The notes beneath the pieces were generated by a model. That model was not told the origin of the DNA. It did not search any database and worked only from the letters and a program-made list of their open reading frames with translations. The position numbers and the translations under genes were made by a program. From Burkholderiales bacterium (GTDB lineage: Bacteria; Pseudomonadota; Gammaproteobacteria; Burkholderiales; Burkholderiaceae_D), in the NCBI GenBank assembly GCA_016177875.1, contig JACOUL010000028.1, forward strand, positions 113,873-177,872: 64,000 nt of DNA, given 5' to 3'. Positions 18,687-28,106 of the stretch are shown here, piece after piece (the stretch's first letter is position 1; the number at the start of each line of letters is the position of its first letter).

Positions 18687-21131
18687 ATGCAGTTAATTAA
18701 GCGCGTTACTCAAACGGCAAAAGATCATGCGCAAATCAAATTTGTGGCATTGATCCGTACGATGGCTTCGGAAGCCGAGGCTTCCATTCTGAATGCGTTG
18801 GCTGACCCTAAATCCGGCGTCAACTCCAAAGTGGCGAACGGAGCAATCGTTTTTCTCCGGACGGAAGGCACTGCGTTTTTGTATAAGATGGAAACGCTGT
18901 TCCGCGAAAGCGTTGAACGGGCTGTGCGAACCATGTACAACGATATGCGGCAAGGGATGATCAGCAGCGTATCGGCTGACAGGCTATCGCTGGTGGATGA
19001 CGAGACTGTAATCAAGCAGATGGAAGTCGGCCACCTGGTGCAGCGCTTGCGCGATGCCTGCGACGAAAATCTGGGGCGGCTCAATATGATGATCGCCCAG
19101 GTACACGGCGACCCGGACGTCAACGAGCGTGAAAACCCGTTCCGTCCGTACCTGATTGCCCGCCCCTTGTACGAGGCCTTGCGTGAAAGGGTCACGGACG
19201 AAGAAGTCAGCAAGCTGCTCTTCAATCAATTGGCCGATTCGCTGGCCAAACATATCTCCGGATTTTATGCATCGATTTGCGACGTGTTCGATGCAAGCGG
19301 CATCCAGGTAAGGCTGGCGGCACGGCCGACGGCAATGAAGAAGCATCAGCGCGACTTCCTGGCCAGGCAGCTCGCCGAAATTAATTCGAATAATTCCGGA
19401 AAAGGCGGCGGCAATGCGATGGGCGGCATGCCGATGATGCAGTCTATGGAATTTAATGAAAGGGTCATGCCATCCCTTCAGCGCATGCAAGATTTGCTGC
19501 GTGGAGGGGCAGGCGGCGGTTCGGGCGGCAGTGGATCAGGCGGCGGTGTAAGTGGCGGAGCGGGCGGAGGCGGGCATCCGGACGGTGGCCATGCGGGGGG
19601 CGAATCCGCTCATGCCGAAGAATTCCAGGATTATGTTTGGAACTTGTTCAATCAGTCGCCGCTCGCGCCTGGCGGCTTCGGCCTTGCGCAAGATTCCGCT
19701 GACGAGCAGCGAGCATCCAATTCGCCGTTTGCGCCGGCTTCGGCTAATTTATTGTCGCAGCTGGATCGCTTCCAGCAATTGGCCGCAAGCGGTCAATCTA
19801 TCTCCGACGATGTCGATGCCGACAAAAATCAGCTTTTTGCCGTGGGCGACAAGCTTGCGACGGAAAAGGCAAGTACGAGCGAACGTATCGCCATCGACGT
19901 CATTGCGGTCCTGTTCGAATTCATCTTGGAAGATGAACAGATTCCCGCAGACATGCGTTTGGTGATCGGCCGGCTGCAGATTCCTTTCCTCAAAGCGGCC
20001 ATGCTTTGGCCCGACATGCTCAGGGAAACCGATCATCCCGCACGCAAACTGCTCAATAGAATGGGATCGGCGGCGATCGGACTCGATTCGTCGACGCCGA
20101 TGGGCGGCGAGCTAAGCGCCGAGATCGCTCGCTTAGTCAAAAAAGTATTGCAGGGTTTTGAAAAAGACGTCGCGATATTCGAAGAATGCCTGAAGGAGCT
20201 CGAGGCCTTCCTCGGCGCGCAGCTGCGCCGCACCGACGCCGGCTCCGCCTTGAGTATCGAAGCGGTCGAAGAGGCGGAACGGGCCGGCGTCATGCTGGTC
20301 AATACCGTCAATTTAATCCGCGAAATTTTAGCCGATTTGGAGCTTGATCCGCGCGTGACGGGCTTCGTTATCGAGATCTGGGCGCGGGTTATGGTACGCG
20401 CCTTGCTGCAGGACGCGAAGAACGAATCTTCCGCCCCGCAGTTGGCACCGCAATATCGCGATGTGCTGCCCGAACTTGTTTGGAGCGCGCTGGAAAAGCA
20501 AACGCAGGCGGATAGAAATGCGCTGATTCGGCTATTGCCGAGCCTGGTGAAACGCTTGCGCATCGGGATGCTGATGATTCATTTGTCGGAAGACGAGTGC
20601 AAGCAAGCGCTGGACAGACTGGTTGAGCTGCATACTCAAGTGTTGCGGGCGAACCAAGTGGCAAGCGACAAACAAGTCCCGCCTCTCGATGAATTGCGTC
20701 AAAAATTCGCCCGGTTGGTGATCAATGAAGACGAGTCGGAATGGACCGTAGCGGAAGCGCCGCCGATCGAAGAAGAGATCGTCGAAACGCTGCTGGCCGA
20801 TAAAGGCACGGAAGCGGACCTGGAGCTCGACGCCTCGCCGTCGGCTTCCCAGCCGAGCGATAACGAATCCCTGAAATTAATTCAGCTCGGCACCTGTGTT
20901 CAGTGCTGGGCGGCGGACACCCATGTCATGGCGCGCACGATCTGGATCAGCAAGCATCACTCGCTGTTCATCTTCAAGATCGACCAGGCCGCCAAACCCT
21001 TAGTGTATTCGGCAGCGTCCTTGATCAAGGCGCTGCGCGACGGAACGATACGCTTGGTGGAATACGCGCCGACATTCGACCGCGCCGTCGATACGCTCAT
21101 GATGGGCGCCGAGCAGGTGGCGCGGCACTGA
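18687..21131 (+). CDS. DUF1631 family protein
   Basis: 814 residues from the ATG at 18687; the frame is open to 18573 but the extension is non-conserved. The protein is largely helical and matches the DUF1631 family, sometimes misnamed thymidine phosphorylase. A Gly/Ser-rich spacer at about residues 270-310 separates an N-terminal helical part from the conserved part (IDVIAVLFEFILEDEQIP, LPSLVKRLRIGMLM). The last 90 residues form a beta-rich segment with GTCVQCWAAD and WISKHHSLFIF that could be a PilZ-like fold; this is inference. Cytoplasmic, function unknown. Confidence 0.88.
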   Translation: MQLIKRVTQTAKDHAQIKFVALIRTMASEAEASILNALADPKSGVNSKVANGAIVFLRTEGTAFLYKMETLFRESVERAVRTMYNDMRQGMISSVSADRLSLVDDETVIKQMEVGHLVQRLRDACDENLGRLNMMIAQVHGDPDVNERENPFRPYLIARPLYEALRERVTDEEVSKLLFNQLADSLAKHISGFYASICDVFDASGIQVRLAARPTAMKKHQRDFLARQLAEINSNNSGKGGGNAMGGMPMMQSMEFNERVMPSLQRMQDLLRGGAGGGSGGSGSGGGVSGGAGGGGHPDGGHAGGESAHAEEFQDYVWNLFNQSPLAPGGFGLAQDSADEQRASNSPFAPASANLLSQLDRFQQLAASGQSISDDVDADKNQLFAVGDKLATEKASTSERIAIDVIAVLFEFILEDEQIPADMRLVIGRLQIPFLKAAMLWPDMLRETDHPARKLLNRMGSAAIGLDSSTPMGGELSAEIARLVKKVLQGFEKDVAIFEECLKELEAFLGAQLRRTDAGSALSIEAVEEAERAGVMLVNTVNLIREILADLELDPRVTGFVIEIWARVMVRALLQDAKNESSAPQLAPQYRDVLPELVWSALEKQTQADRNALIRLLPSLVKRLRIGMLMIHLSEDECKQALDRLVELHTQVLRANQVASDKQVPPLDELRQKFARLVINEDESEWTVAEAPPIEEEIVETLLADKGTEADLELDASPSASQPSDNESLKLIQLGTCVQCWAADTHVMARTIWISKHHSLFIFKIDQAAKPLVYSAASLIKALRDGTIRLVEYAPTFDRAVDTLMMGAEQVARH

Positions 21132-22004
21132 TCAAAACCGCCCGGCGCGGAAATCTTCCACTGCCTGAAAAATCTGCTGCTCCGTATTCATGACGAACGG
21201 GCCGTATTGAACGATCGGCTCGTTGAGCGGCAGGCCGGCGATCAGAAGAGCACGAGTGCCTTCCATACCTTGCAGTACTACGCCATCGCTATTCGGCTGA
21301 TTGCGCAGAATTGCCATGCGTTGCTGGGGAATATCGGTTTCGCCTATACGCAAGTTGCCTCGATACACATAGACGAAAGCATTGAAGGAGACGGGCAATG
21401 CCTGCGCAAACTCGGCCGCCGCATCAAAGTGCAAATCGAGATACAGCGGCAGCGTGGTTTCTCTTTGAACGGCGCCGGCGACGCCGTGACTCTCTCCGGC
21501 AATGACGCGTACGGTCACGCCATCGTCGCTTGCGTATTCGGGGATTTCTTCGTTCCGGATGTCGCGGTACCAAGGCGCGCGCATTTTTTCGGCGGCAGGC
21601 AGGTTAAGCCAAAGCTGAAAACCTTCCATGCGCCCGTCTTCTTGCTCAGGTAATTCAGAGTGAATGACGCCGCGGCCGGCCGTCATCCATTGCACGCTGC
21701 CGTTTTGCAGCAAGCCCTCATTACCGGCACTGTCGCGATGGCGCATGCGGCCCGCGATCATATAAGTCACGGTCTCAAACCCGCGATGCGGATGATCGGG
21801 GAATCCGCCGATATAGTCTTGCGGATTGTCGGTGCCGAAGGCATCCAGCATCAAAAACGGATCCAAGCGATGCTGCAAGTCGTGGGTCAGCACGCGCGTC
21901 AGCTTAACGCCGGCGCCGTCCGAGGTGGCTTTGCCTGTAATGAGCCGTTCGACCTCGCGCGGCGCTAGAACGGTTTCGGATTGATTTGCAGTCGTGGTAT
22001 GCAT
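21132..22004 (-). CDS. Pirin family protein (YhaK/quercetinase-like bicupin)
   Basis: 290 residues from 22004, where AGGAG lies seven bases upstream. Pirin N-terminal cupin with DPFLMLDAFG, FPDHPHRGFETVTYMIAGRMRHRDS and GSVQWMTAGRGVIHSELPE supplies the metal-binding His/Glu set (HPHRGFE, H in IHSE). Bacterial pirins can cleave quercetin or act as regulators; the physiological role is not fixed. It runs on the same strand as azoR 16 bases downstream of it, so an azoR-pirin operon answering to electrophilic or quinone stress is likely. Confidence 0.93.
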   Translation of the reverse strand: MHTTTANQSETVLAPREVERLITGKATSDGAGVKLTRVLTHDLQHRLDPFLMLDAFGTDNPQDYIGGFPDHPHRGFETVTYMIAGRMRHRDSAGNEGLLQNGSVQWMTAGRGVIHSELPEQEDGRMEGFQLWLNLPAAEKMRAPWYRDIRNEEIPEYASDDGVTVRVIAGESHGVAGAVQRETTLPLYLDLHFDAAAEFAQALPVSFNAFVYVYRGNLRIGETDIPQQRMAILRNQPNSDGVVLQGMEGTRALLIAGLPLNEPIVQYGPFVMNTEQQIFQAVEDFRAGRF

Positions 22005-22020
22005 TCGTTGCTCCTGCTGA

Positions 22021-22623
22021 TTACGCATGAAGGGCTTCTGCAATTTCGGCATGTGCCGCTGCTAAGGCTTGCTGTTCCGCTTCCGGACCCATCGCCAAGC
22101 CTTCCGCATAGATCAATTGGACGTCGGTCATGCCTAGAAATGCCAGCACCGTTTTCAAATAAGGCACTTGGGTGTCCGCGGGGGTGTTGCGATAGACGCC
22201 ACCGCGCGTCAATACGACATAGACCTTTTTACCTTTGAGTAAGCCTTCGGCACCTCGATCAGTATAGCGAAAGGTGACGCGTGCCCGCGAAATGGCGTCG
22301 ATCCAGTTTTTCAGCTGAGCCGGCACGCCGAAGTTGTACATCGGCACGGCTAGCACCACGGTATCGGCGGCCTGAATTTCCTCGATCAACGCATCATCAA
22401 GCGCAACGCGCTCGGTTTGTTCCGGCGTCCGTTGTTCCGCCGGCGTGAACAATGCCTGCAAGGTGCTTTCATCCAACGTCGGATGAGGTGTGCGTGCCAG
22501 GTCGCGCACGGTAAGCCGTGCATCGCGATCGAGACTGAGCAGTCGCTCGACCATCGCATTCGCCAATCGGGTGGAGTGTGAACCGTCGACGCGGGCACTG
22601 GAATTGATTTGCAAGATATTCAT
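22021..22623 (-). CDS. azoR: FMN-dependent NADH:quinone/azo reductase
   Basis: 200 residues of the flavodoxin-like AzoR fold. [16 protein letters not shown] is the FMN phosphate loop, [32 protein letters not shown] is the signature core, and VVLTRGGVY matches. AzoR reduces quinones and azo dyes by two electrons with NADH. The divergent LysR gene 129 bases away is probably its regulator. Confidence 0.93.
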   Translation of the reverse strand: MNILQINSSARVDGSHSTRLANAMVERLLSLDRDARLTVRDLARTPHPTLDESTLQALFTPAEQRTPEQTERVALDDALIEEIQAADTVVLAVPMYNFGVPAQLKNWIDAISRARVTFRYTDRGAEGLLKGKKVYVVLTRGGVYRNTPADTQVPYLKTVLAFLGMTDVQLIYAEGLAMGPEAEQQALAAAHAEIAEALHA

Positions 22624-22720
22624 GATGGTTTCCTTTTTTCTGAGTGTTTATAGATGGAACAGCGACATGAATCATTCTAGTTATCCCATAAACATGCCGG
22701 AAGACTGTAAATTGGATATC

Positions 22721-22742
22721 ATTGTTCTATCAATGGAACAAT
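22721..22742. promoter_or_regulatory. Candidate LysR operator between azoR and lysR
   Basis: A 7-base perfect inverted repeat ATTGTTC-N8-GAACAAT, ending ten bases before the LysR start. It has the symmetry and size of a LysR-type T-N11-A box. A second ATGGAACA half-site lies near 22653 on the azoR side. It would suit autoregulation plus control of azoR-pirin. Confidence 0.55.
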
Positions 22743-22752
22743 CGAGCCTATC

Positions 22753-23682
22753 ATGTCTATCGAACCGAATGATTTATTGCTATTTGCCCGCGTGGCGGAA
22801 GAAGGAAGTTTTAGCCGTGCCGCCCAACGCTTAGGTGTGCCGAAGTCCACCGTATCGCGCAGATTGGCGCTGTTGGAGACCGAATTGGGAGAGCGGCTGT
22901 TATTGCGTACCACGCGCAAACTGACGGTGACTGATTTTGGCCATGGCGTGCTTGAACACGCCTATCAAGTGGCGGCAGAAGTCGACGCGGCGACTTCTTT
23001 GGCGCATCACCGGCAGGCCAAACCGAGCGGACGTCTACGCATTTCCATGCCCGGCGACTTTGCAATCACCATGCTGGAGCCGTTATTGGCGAAGTTCATC
23101 GCAAAGTATCCAGATATCGCGTTGGAGTTGGATTTGTCGCCGCGCCGGGTCGATTTAATCGGTGAGAATTTCGATATCGCCATACGCATGGGGCGCCTGG
23201 AAGACGATGCCTCCTTGGCGGCGCGGCGGCTGGCCGTATTTTCCACGGGCTTGTATGCCGCGCCGAGTTACTTGGCGCGCCGAGGACATCCGTCGGAGCC
23301 GGAAGCGCTGATGGAGCATGACGGATTGCAGCTATTGTTGCGCAGCGGAGGACGAATGCCATGGGTGCTGGAACAGCGCGAAATGCATTGGGAAGGCACG
23401 CCGCCGAGCAGGGCAGCTATCAATTCGCCGGAATTGCTGATACGGCTGGCGCGTGCCGGCCTCGGTATTGCCGCGGTATCGGTTCATTCCGCAGAGCCGT
23501 ACGTTAAAACCGGTGAATTGGTGCGCGTACTATCGGAATGGACCATGCCTCCCGTAGCGGCATGGGCGGTTTTTCCAGGGCGGCGCTTGATGCCGGCCCG
23601 AACGCGCGTCTTTCTCGACGCCTTGGCGGAAGAATTTTCCGGGCCGGAGTGCCAAGCAAAAGCGCGGGACGGCCGATCCTAA
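22753..23682 (+). CDS. LysR family transcriptional regulator
   Basis: 309 residues. The N-terminal winged helix DLLLFARVAEEGSFSRAAQRLGVPKSTVSRRLALLETELGERLL is standard, followed by a periplasmic-binding-like effector domain from about residue 90. It belongs to the group that commonly sits divergent to quinone reductases. The gene is well formed, and the last codons end one base before fabI on the opposite strand. Confidence 0.93.
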   Translation: MSIEPNDLLLFARVAEEGSFSRAAQRLGVPKSTVSRRLALLETELGERLLLRTTRKLTVTDFGHGVLEHAYQVAAEVDAATSLAHHRQAKPSGRLRISMPGDFAITMLEPLLAKFIAKYPDIALELDLSPRRVDLIGENFDIAIRMGRLEDDASLAARRLAVFSTGLYAAPSYLARRGHPSEPEALMEHDGLQLLLRSGGRMPWVLEQREMHWEGTPPSRAAINSPELLIRLARAGLGIAAVSVHSAEPYVKTGELVRVLSEWTMPPVAAWAVFPGRRLMPARTRVFLDALAEEFSGPECQAKARDGRS

Positions 23683-24447
23683 TTACCCGAGGATGTGATA
23701 GCCGGCGTCGATGTATTCATTATTGCCGGTCAACGCGCGTGCGGCGTCACTGGCGAGAAAGGCCGCGACATTGCCGACATCTTCAATGCCGGCGAGCATG
23801 TGCTCCGGTGTGCGTTCGCGTGTGCGGTCGAGCAATTCATCGAAGCGGTCTAAGCCTGAGGCGGCGCGGGTTTTGAGCGGTCCGGGAGAGAGGGAATGAA
23901 CGCGTATGCGCTGCGGGCCGAGTTCGGCGGCCAAATAACGCACGCTTGATTCCAACGCGGCTTTCACCGGTCCCATCAAGTTGTAATGCTCGACGACTTT
24001 TTCCGAGCCGTAAAAGGTGACTGTCATTAAGCAGCCGCCGCCTTTCATCAATGGTCTAGCCAGATTGGCCATGCGGATAAAGGAGTGGCAGGAAACGTCC
24101 ATCGCCATCGCGAATCCTTCGCGCGAGCTGTTGACCAGATTATTGTGCAAGTCTTCTTTAGGTGCGAATGCAATCGAATGAAGGAGAAAGTCGAGCTTTC
24201 CCCATTTCTGCTCGATTTCGCTGAATACCGCTTCCAGTTGGCCGGCTTCGCGCACATCGCAGGGCACGATAATCGGACTGCCTAAGGATTCGGCTAATGG
24301 ACGCACGTATTGCTCCGCTTTAGCATTGACATAGGTGACGGCCAATTCGGCGCCGGCTTCGCGGAATGCCTTTGCGCAGCCATAGGCGATGCTTTGATCG
24401 TTGGCTATGCCTACTACCAAGCCTTTTTTTCCTTGTAACGAGATCAT
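23683..24447 (-). CDS. fabI: Enoyl-ACP reductase
   Basis: 254 residues from 24447 (GGAGA five bases upstream; the 24462 start would add five residues). An SDR with GLVVGIANDQSIAYGCAKAF at the N-terminus, the FabI version of the NAD-binding loop, and the catalytic Tyr-x6-Lys (YNLMGPVK) with the family's ALESSVRYLAAELG helix. FabI reduces trans-2-enoyl-ACP in fatty acid synthesis and is the target of triclosan and other inhibitors. The gene stands alone, not in a fab operon. Whether it is the only copy cannot be told from this window. Confidence 0.93.
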   Translation of the reverse strand: MISLQGKKGLVVGIANDQSIAYGCAKAFREAGAELAVTYVNAKAEQYVRPLAESLGSPIIVPCDVREAGQLEAVFSEIEQKWGKLDFLLHSIAFAPKEDLHNNLVNSSREGFAMAMDVSCHSFIRMANLARPLMKGGGCLMTVTFYGSEKVVEHYNLMGPVKAALESSVRYLAAELGPQRIRVHSLSPGPLKTRAASGLDRFDELLDRTRERTPEHMLAGIEDVGNVAAFLASDAARALTGNNEYIDAGYHILG

Positions 24448-24567
24448 TGTTTTCTCCGGCATGATGGGGAACTGTAGCGCCTTGCAGGCCAGGACTTCGA
24501 TTTAGCCTAAGGCGCATTAAGCACTACGTTAAAATGCGATTGGTTGATCTATCGCAAGGAATGACAG

Positions 24568-25506
24568 ATGTTGGATGTGGATGTAAGGAGGCTCCTGGAC
24601 GTTGTCAATGCCAGGAAAATGCGCGCCTACGACGAAATGACGCCCCAGGAAGCCAGGGTAAGTTTCAAAGCTTCGCGTTTCTCATCGCAGCCGGATCCTC
24701 AAGATGTGGCGCATGTCGACGATTTCACAATTTCCGGCCCGCATGGCGAGATTCAGGTTAGATCGTATCGCCCGCTCGGTGCCCGCTTGGATGAGGTCAT
24801 CCCGGCGCTCGTGTACTACCATGGCGGCGGATTTACGATTGGCGACCTTGATACCCACGATTCGCTCTGCCGCGAGCTATGTAATCTTTCCGGCGTCGCG
24901 ATCTTCTCGGTCAATTACCGTAAAGGGCCGGAATGTAAATTCCCGGCCGCGCACGACGATGCTTACGCTGCTTTGCGATGGGTGATCGAGAATGCCGCCA
25001 AGATGCGTATCAACCCGGATCGCATCGCGGTAGGCGGGGATAGCTCGGGCGGCAATTTGGCGACCGTTTCGGCCATCCGCCTGCGGGACGAAGGCGGTCC
25101 GCCGTTGGCTTTTCAATTGCTGATTTATCCAGGCACGGATTTCCGGTTCGGCACGCCCTCGCACGAGCGTAACGGACACGATTACATGCTCACCAAGAAA
25201 ACGTTGGATTACTTTTGCGCCTGCTATCTCAATTCGGATGAGGACAAGCTTGATTGGCGTATGTCACCGACGCTGGCGCCGAATTTGGCCGGATTACCGC
25301 CGGCGCTGATTTTATCCGGCGGATTCGATCCGCTGGTGGATGAAAACGAAATCTACGCTCAACGCCTAAAAGAGGCAGGGGTCACGGTGGAGTATGTGTG
25401 TTATTCCGGGCAAATTCACGGATTCATCACCATGGGACGCATCATTAAACAGGCAAATGAGGCGGTCGCCCTTTGTGCCGACAGATTACGTGCACTGCAG
25501 CGCTAA
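24568..25506 (+). CDS. Alpha/beta hydrolase, hormone-sensitive-lipase (HSL) family
   Basis: 312 residues. Oxyanion motif HGGG at 85-88, nucleophile in GGDSSGGN with Ser159, Asp254 (GGFDPLVDE) and His284 (GQIHGF), so the triad is complete. Family members hydrolyse short acyl esters. No signal peptide, so cytoplasmic. Not in an operon with its neighbours; no evident link to the NRPS cluster. Confidence 0.92.
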   Translation: MLDVDVRRLLDVVNARKMRAYDEMTPQEARVSFKASRFSSQPDPQDVAHVDDFTISGPHGEIQVRSYRPLGARLDEVIPALVYYHGGGFTIGDLDTHDSLCRELCNLSGVAIFSVNYRKGPECKFPAAHDDAYAALRWVIENAAKMRINPDRIAVGGDSSGGNLATVSAIRLRDEGGPPLAFQLLIYPGTDFRFGTPSHERNGHDYMLTKKTLDYFCACYLNSDEDKLDWRMSPTLAPNLAGLPPALILSGGFDPLVDENEIYAQRLKEAGVTVEYVCYSGQIHGFITMGRIIKQANEAVALCADRLRALQR

Positions 25507-25563
25507 ATAAGCTATAAATACAAAAAAGTAAAAGATATAACTGAGATACGTGGAGACGAGACA

Positions 25564-27369
25564 ATGAGTGGAGCTGAAGGCGCCGAGAGCGCATCCGCCC
25601 AGAAAAAGCTGCGCGAGCTGGAGAAACGTGTCAAACAGCTAAGCGAGCAATTCGCGGAAAAAGAAGCAGAATGCGAACGGCTGCGTCAGGCGCATGCATC
25701 CTATGCATTGGCGCAGTACGCCGACAAATCCACCGATTTGAATGAACTGCTGGACGCATACGGCGACCAGATTCTGTCCATCCCCAACGTCGAAGGTCTG
25801 GTCGTCAACCTGCTCAATGAAACCGGCGATGCACTGGTAACGGCTTACCTGCGTTTGCCGGAAGAATTCGACGGCATCCGCAATACCTACAAGGGCTTCC
25901 ACTATCCGCTCGATCAGCCGGACGTCAACGTCATCGTTTTCCAGGAAGCCAAACCGCGCATCGTCACGCACGACGACTTGAGCGAATACGCGGAAAACAC
26001 CCGCATGCGATTCGAGCGCTGGAAGATGCGTAATCTTTTGGTTTTGCCGCTCAACGTCAAGACCAAAGACGATGCGCTGCAGCCGATCGGCTCGGTCATG
26101 GTGTTCAGTCAGGAGCATTTTCTCGATCTGCAGCTGGCGGAGAGCGTCGACACCATCGGCGAACTGTTTGCCCGCCGCATCCTGCTGCACTGGAACCGGC
26201 AGCAGGCAATCGAGTCGGCGCAGACCGTCAAAACGCTGTACGCCGAAATTCATCAGTTCATTTCGTATATGACGTCGATGAATAGTCGTACCACGGTCGA
26301 GGAAGTATATGCCGTCGTGGCGGAGCAATTCATCAAACGCTTCGGATTTGATATCGTCGGGATTCTTTTGGAGGAAAACCGCCGCTTGTCGATCGAGCAT
26401 ATCGCGTTCAGCAAACCGTTCGTATCGCTATCGGAGAAATACGAACCTTTTCGTCTCGATACCAAATATGCGCTGAATGCCCGAGACGGCGCCAGCGCGA
26501 TGGCTTACGTCAATAACCAGCGCTTTCTGTTCGACGATTGCTTAAAACTGATGCATCTGCCGATGTCGGCCAAAGACAAGGCATCGCTCACGCTGCTTAA
26601 GACGCCGCGCACGTTCTTGATTGTGCCGATCCGTCTCAATACCAAGCCGATCGGCGTGATGTGGCTGGGTACGCTTGCGCAAACCATGCCTTTGCCTGAA
26701 ACGAATCTGGCGCTGATCGAGCTGCTGATTTCCTTCATCAGCACCGCGATCCGCAATGCGCAAGCGCATGGCTTGGTCGAGCAACAGCACGATCAAATCG
26801 AATCGCTCAGCCAGGACTTGCAAGAGAAGATTGCTTTGCTGGACCAGGTCGCCGGCAAAGACCGCGTGACGGGATTGAATAACTTTAGCAGTTTCGAAGA
26901 CGAACTCAAGCGGCGAACCAGCGAATATCAGCGAGCCGGAGAAGACGGTGCATTGTCGATCATCTTGTTCGACATCGATGAATTTGCGCAATTGAGCGAA
27001 GCGTACGGTCAGCAGGCGGTCAATCAAATCCTCCAAGAGACCGGTGCCAAGATTCGCAGCTGTGTAAGAGATATGGACTTTGTCGCACGTTACGGTAACG
27101 AAGAGTTCGCCGTGTTATTGCCACAGTGCGATTTGGCCAATGCCATCGCCATTGCGGAACGGGTGCGGAACAAGATGAACAGCGAGAAGTTCGTCATTGA
27201 CGGCAAACGCAAGACAGTGACCATCAGCGGCGGATGTGCGCAATTTCACGTCGATGAAAATTCGCGCGATTTTATTTCCCGCGTCGACGAAGCGCTTTAT
27301 GCGGCAAAGCGCCAAGGCCGCAATTGCATCATCACGGCAGGCGACACGATTAGCGAGAGCACGATTTAG
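25564..27369 (+). CDS. GAF-containing GGDEF protein with altered signature (GNEEF)
   Basis: 601 residues. An N-terminal coiled coil (about 10-45) with EKRVKQLSEQFAEKEAEC leads into two GAF-like regions (about 55-215 and 235-400), a short coiled coil and a GGDEF domain (about 425-595). The signature is YGNEEF rather than GGDEF/GGEEF: the second glycine, which packs against the GTP phosphates, is Asn. An RxxD site (RDMD) is kept. It may have low activity or act as a cyclic-di-GMP or GTP sensor. It converges on the PPTase gene with a four-base overlap. Confidence 0.9.
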   Translation: MSGAEGAESASAQKKLRELEKRVKQLSEQFAEKEAECERLRQAHASYALAQYADKSTDLNELLDAYGDQILSIPNVEGLVVNLLNETGDALVTAYLRLPEEFDGIRNTYKGFHYPLDQPDVNVIVFQEAKPRIVTHDDLSEYAENTRMRFERWKMRNLLVLPLNVKTKDDALQPIGSVMVFSQEHFLDLQLAESVDTIGELFARRILLHWNRQQAIESAQTVKTLYAEIHQFISYMTSMNSRTTVEEVYAVVAEQFIKRFGFDIVGILLEENRRLSIEHIAFSKPFVSLSEKYEPFRLDTKYALNARDGASAMAYVNNQRFLFDDCLKLMHLPMSAKDKASLTLLKTPRTFLIVPIRLNTKPIGVMWLGTLAQTMPLPETNLALIELLISFISTAIRNAQAHGLVEQQHDQIESLSQDLQEKIALLDQVAGKDRVTGLNNFSSFEDELKRRTSEYQRAGEDGALSIILFDIDEFAQLSEAYGQQAVNQILQETGAKIRSCVRDMDFVARYGNEEFAVLLPQCDLANAIAIAERVRNKMNSEKFVIDGKRKTVTISGGCAQFHVDENSRDFISRVDEALYAAKRQGRNCIITAGDTISESTI

Positions 27370-28106
27370 TCGCTAAGAATCAACTCGCGGCAAACGATAG
27401 GGGAAGCCGGTTCGGTGCCTCGACTGGCGAGCGCAAGGCTATGCATCGCCGTCGCTTGCTGCAAATGAAAAAACCAAGAAGCCCGGTCATGTGTCGCCGG
27501 ATAGCCGATTTCCAATCGAAGCGCGGTCATGTCGAATGAAATTTTAGGCACCGGCGCTGAAAATCCCAAGCCGATCGCCTTGATATAGGCTTCTTTCAAA
27601 GTCCACAGCGAAAAAAACTTTCGCGGCAAATCCGCCTCGGCATGCGAATTGAGCCAAGCAATTTCCGATGGTGAAAATACCGTTTGCGCAACGCCCTGCA
27701 TATCGCGCATCGGGCGTATCGTTTCGACATCGATGCCGCATTCGCGGTCGAGCGAAATCACACAGGCGACAAGGCCCTTGGTATGACTCAGATTGAAGCA
27801 TAGCGGCGGCAAGTTCGAGTCAGGCGCTATTGCCGGCTTTCCGTGCGAGCCGCGGACAAATCGCCATTCGGACGGCGGAAGCGGTGCATAACGCGACAGA
27901 GTCAGGCGCAGCAAAACATGAGCGGCCAGATAATGATGGCGATCGGGATCGAAATGAAATCGATGAAAGCGTTCCTTTTCTTCCGCATCGAGCACGGACA
28001 GATATCGCGCGCTCAATCGCTCCAAAGAGATCTTTTCCGGATACGCGAGCCAGACATGAACCGTGTCCTTCAATGCATCCTGGACTTGGGCCTCACTCAC
28101 CGGCAC
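27366..28106 (-). CDS. Sfp-type 4'-phosphopantetheinyl transferase
   Basis: 246 residues, the two-lobed Sfp/Gsp type. The motif (I/V)D(I/V)E appears as GIDVETI (Asp126, Glu128), the second as FFSLWTLKEAYIKA (Glu172), the three acidic residues that hold magnesium. FNLSHTKGLVA is the upstream binding strand. It adds phosphopantetheine from CoA to the ACP and PCP domains of the adjacent megasynthases. Its start overlaps the end of the thioesterase gene, completing an mbtH-TE-PPTase operon. Confidence 0.94.
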   Translation of the reverse strand: MPVSEAQVQDALKDTVHVWLAYPEKISLERLSARYLSVLDAEEKERFHRFHFDPDRHHYLAAHVLLRLTLSRYAPLPPSEWRFVRGSHGKPAIAPDSNLPPLCFNLSHTKGLVACVISLDRECGIDVETIRPMRDMQGVAQTVFSPSEIAWLNSHAEADLPRKFFSLWTLKEAYIKAIGLGFSAPVPKISFDMTALRLEIGYPATHDRASWFFHLQQATAMHSLALASRGTEPASPIVCRELILSD

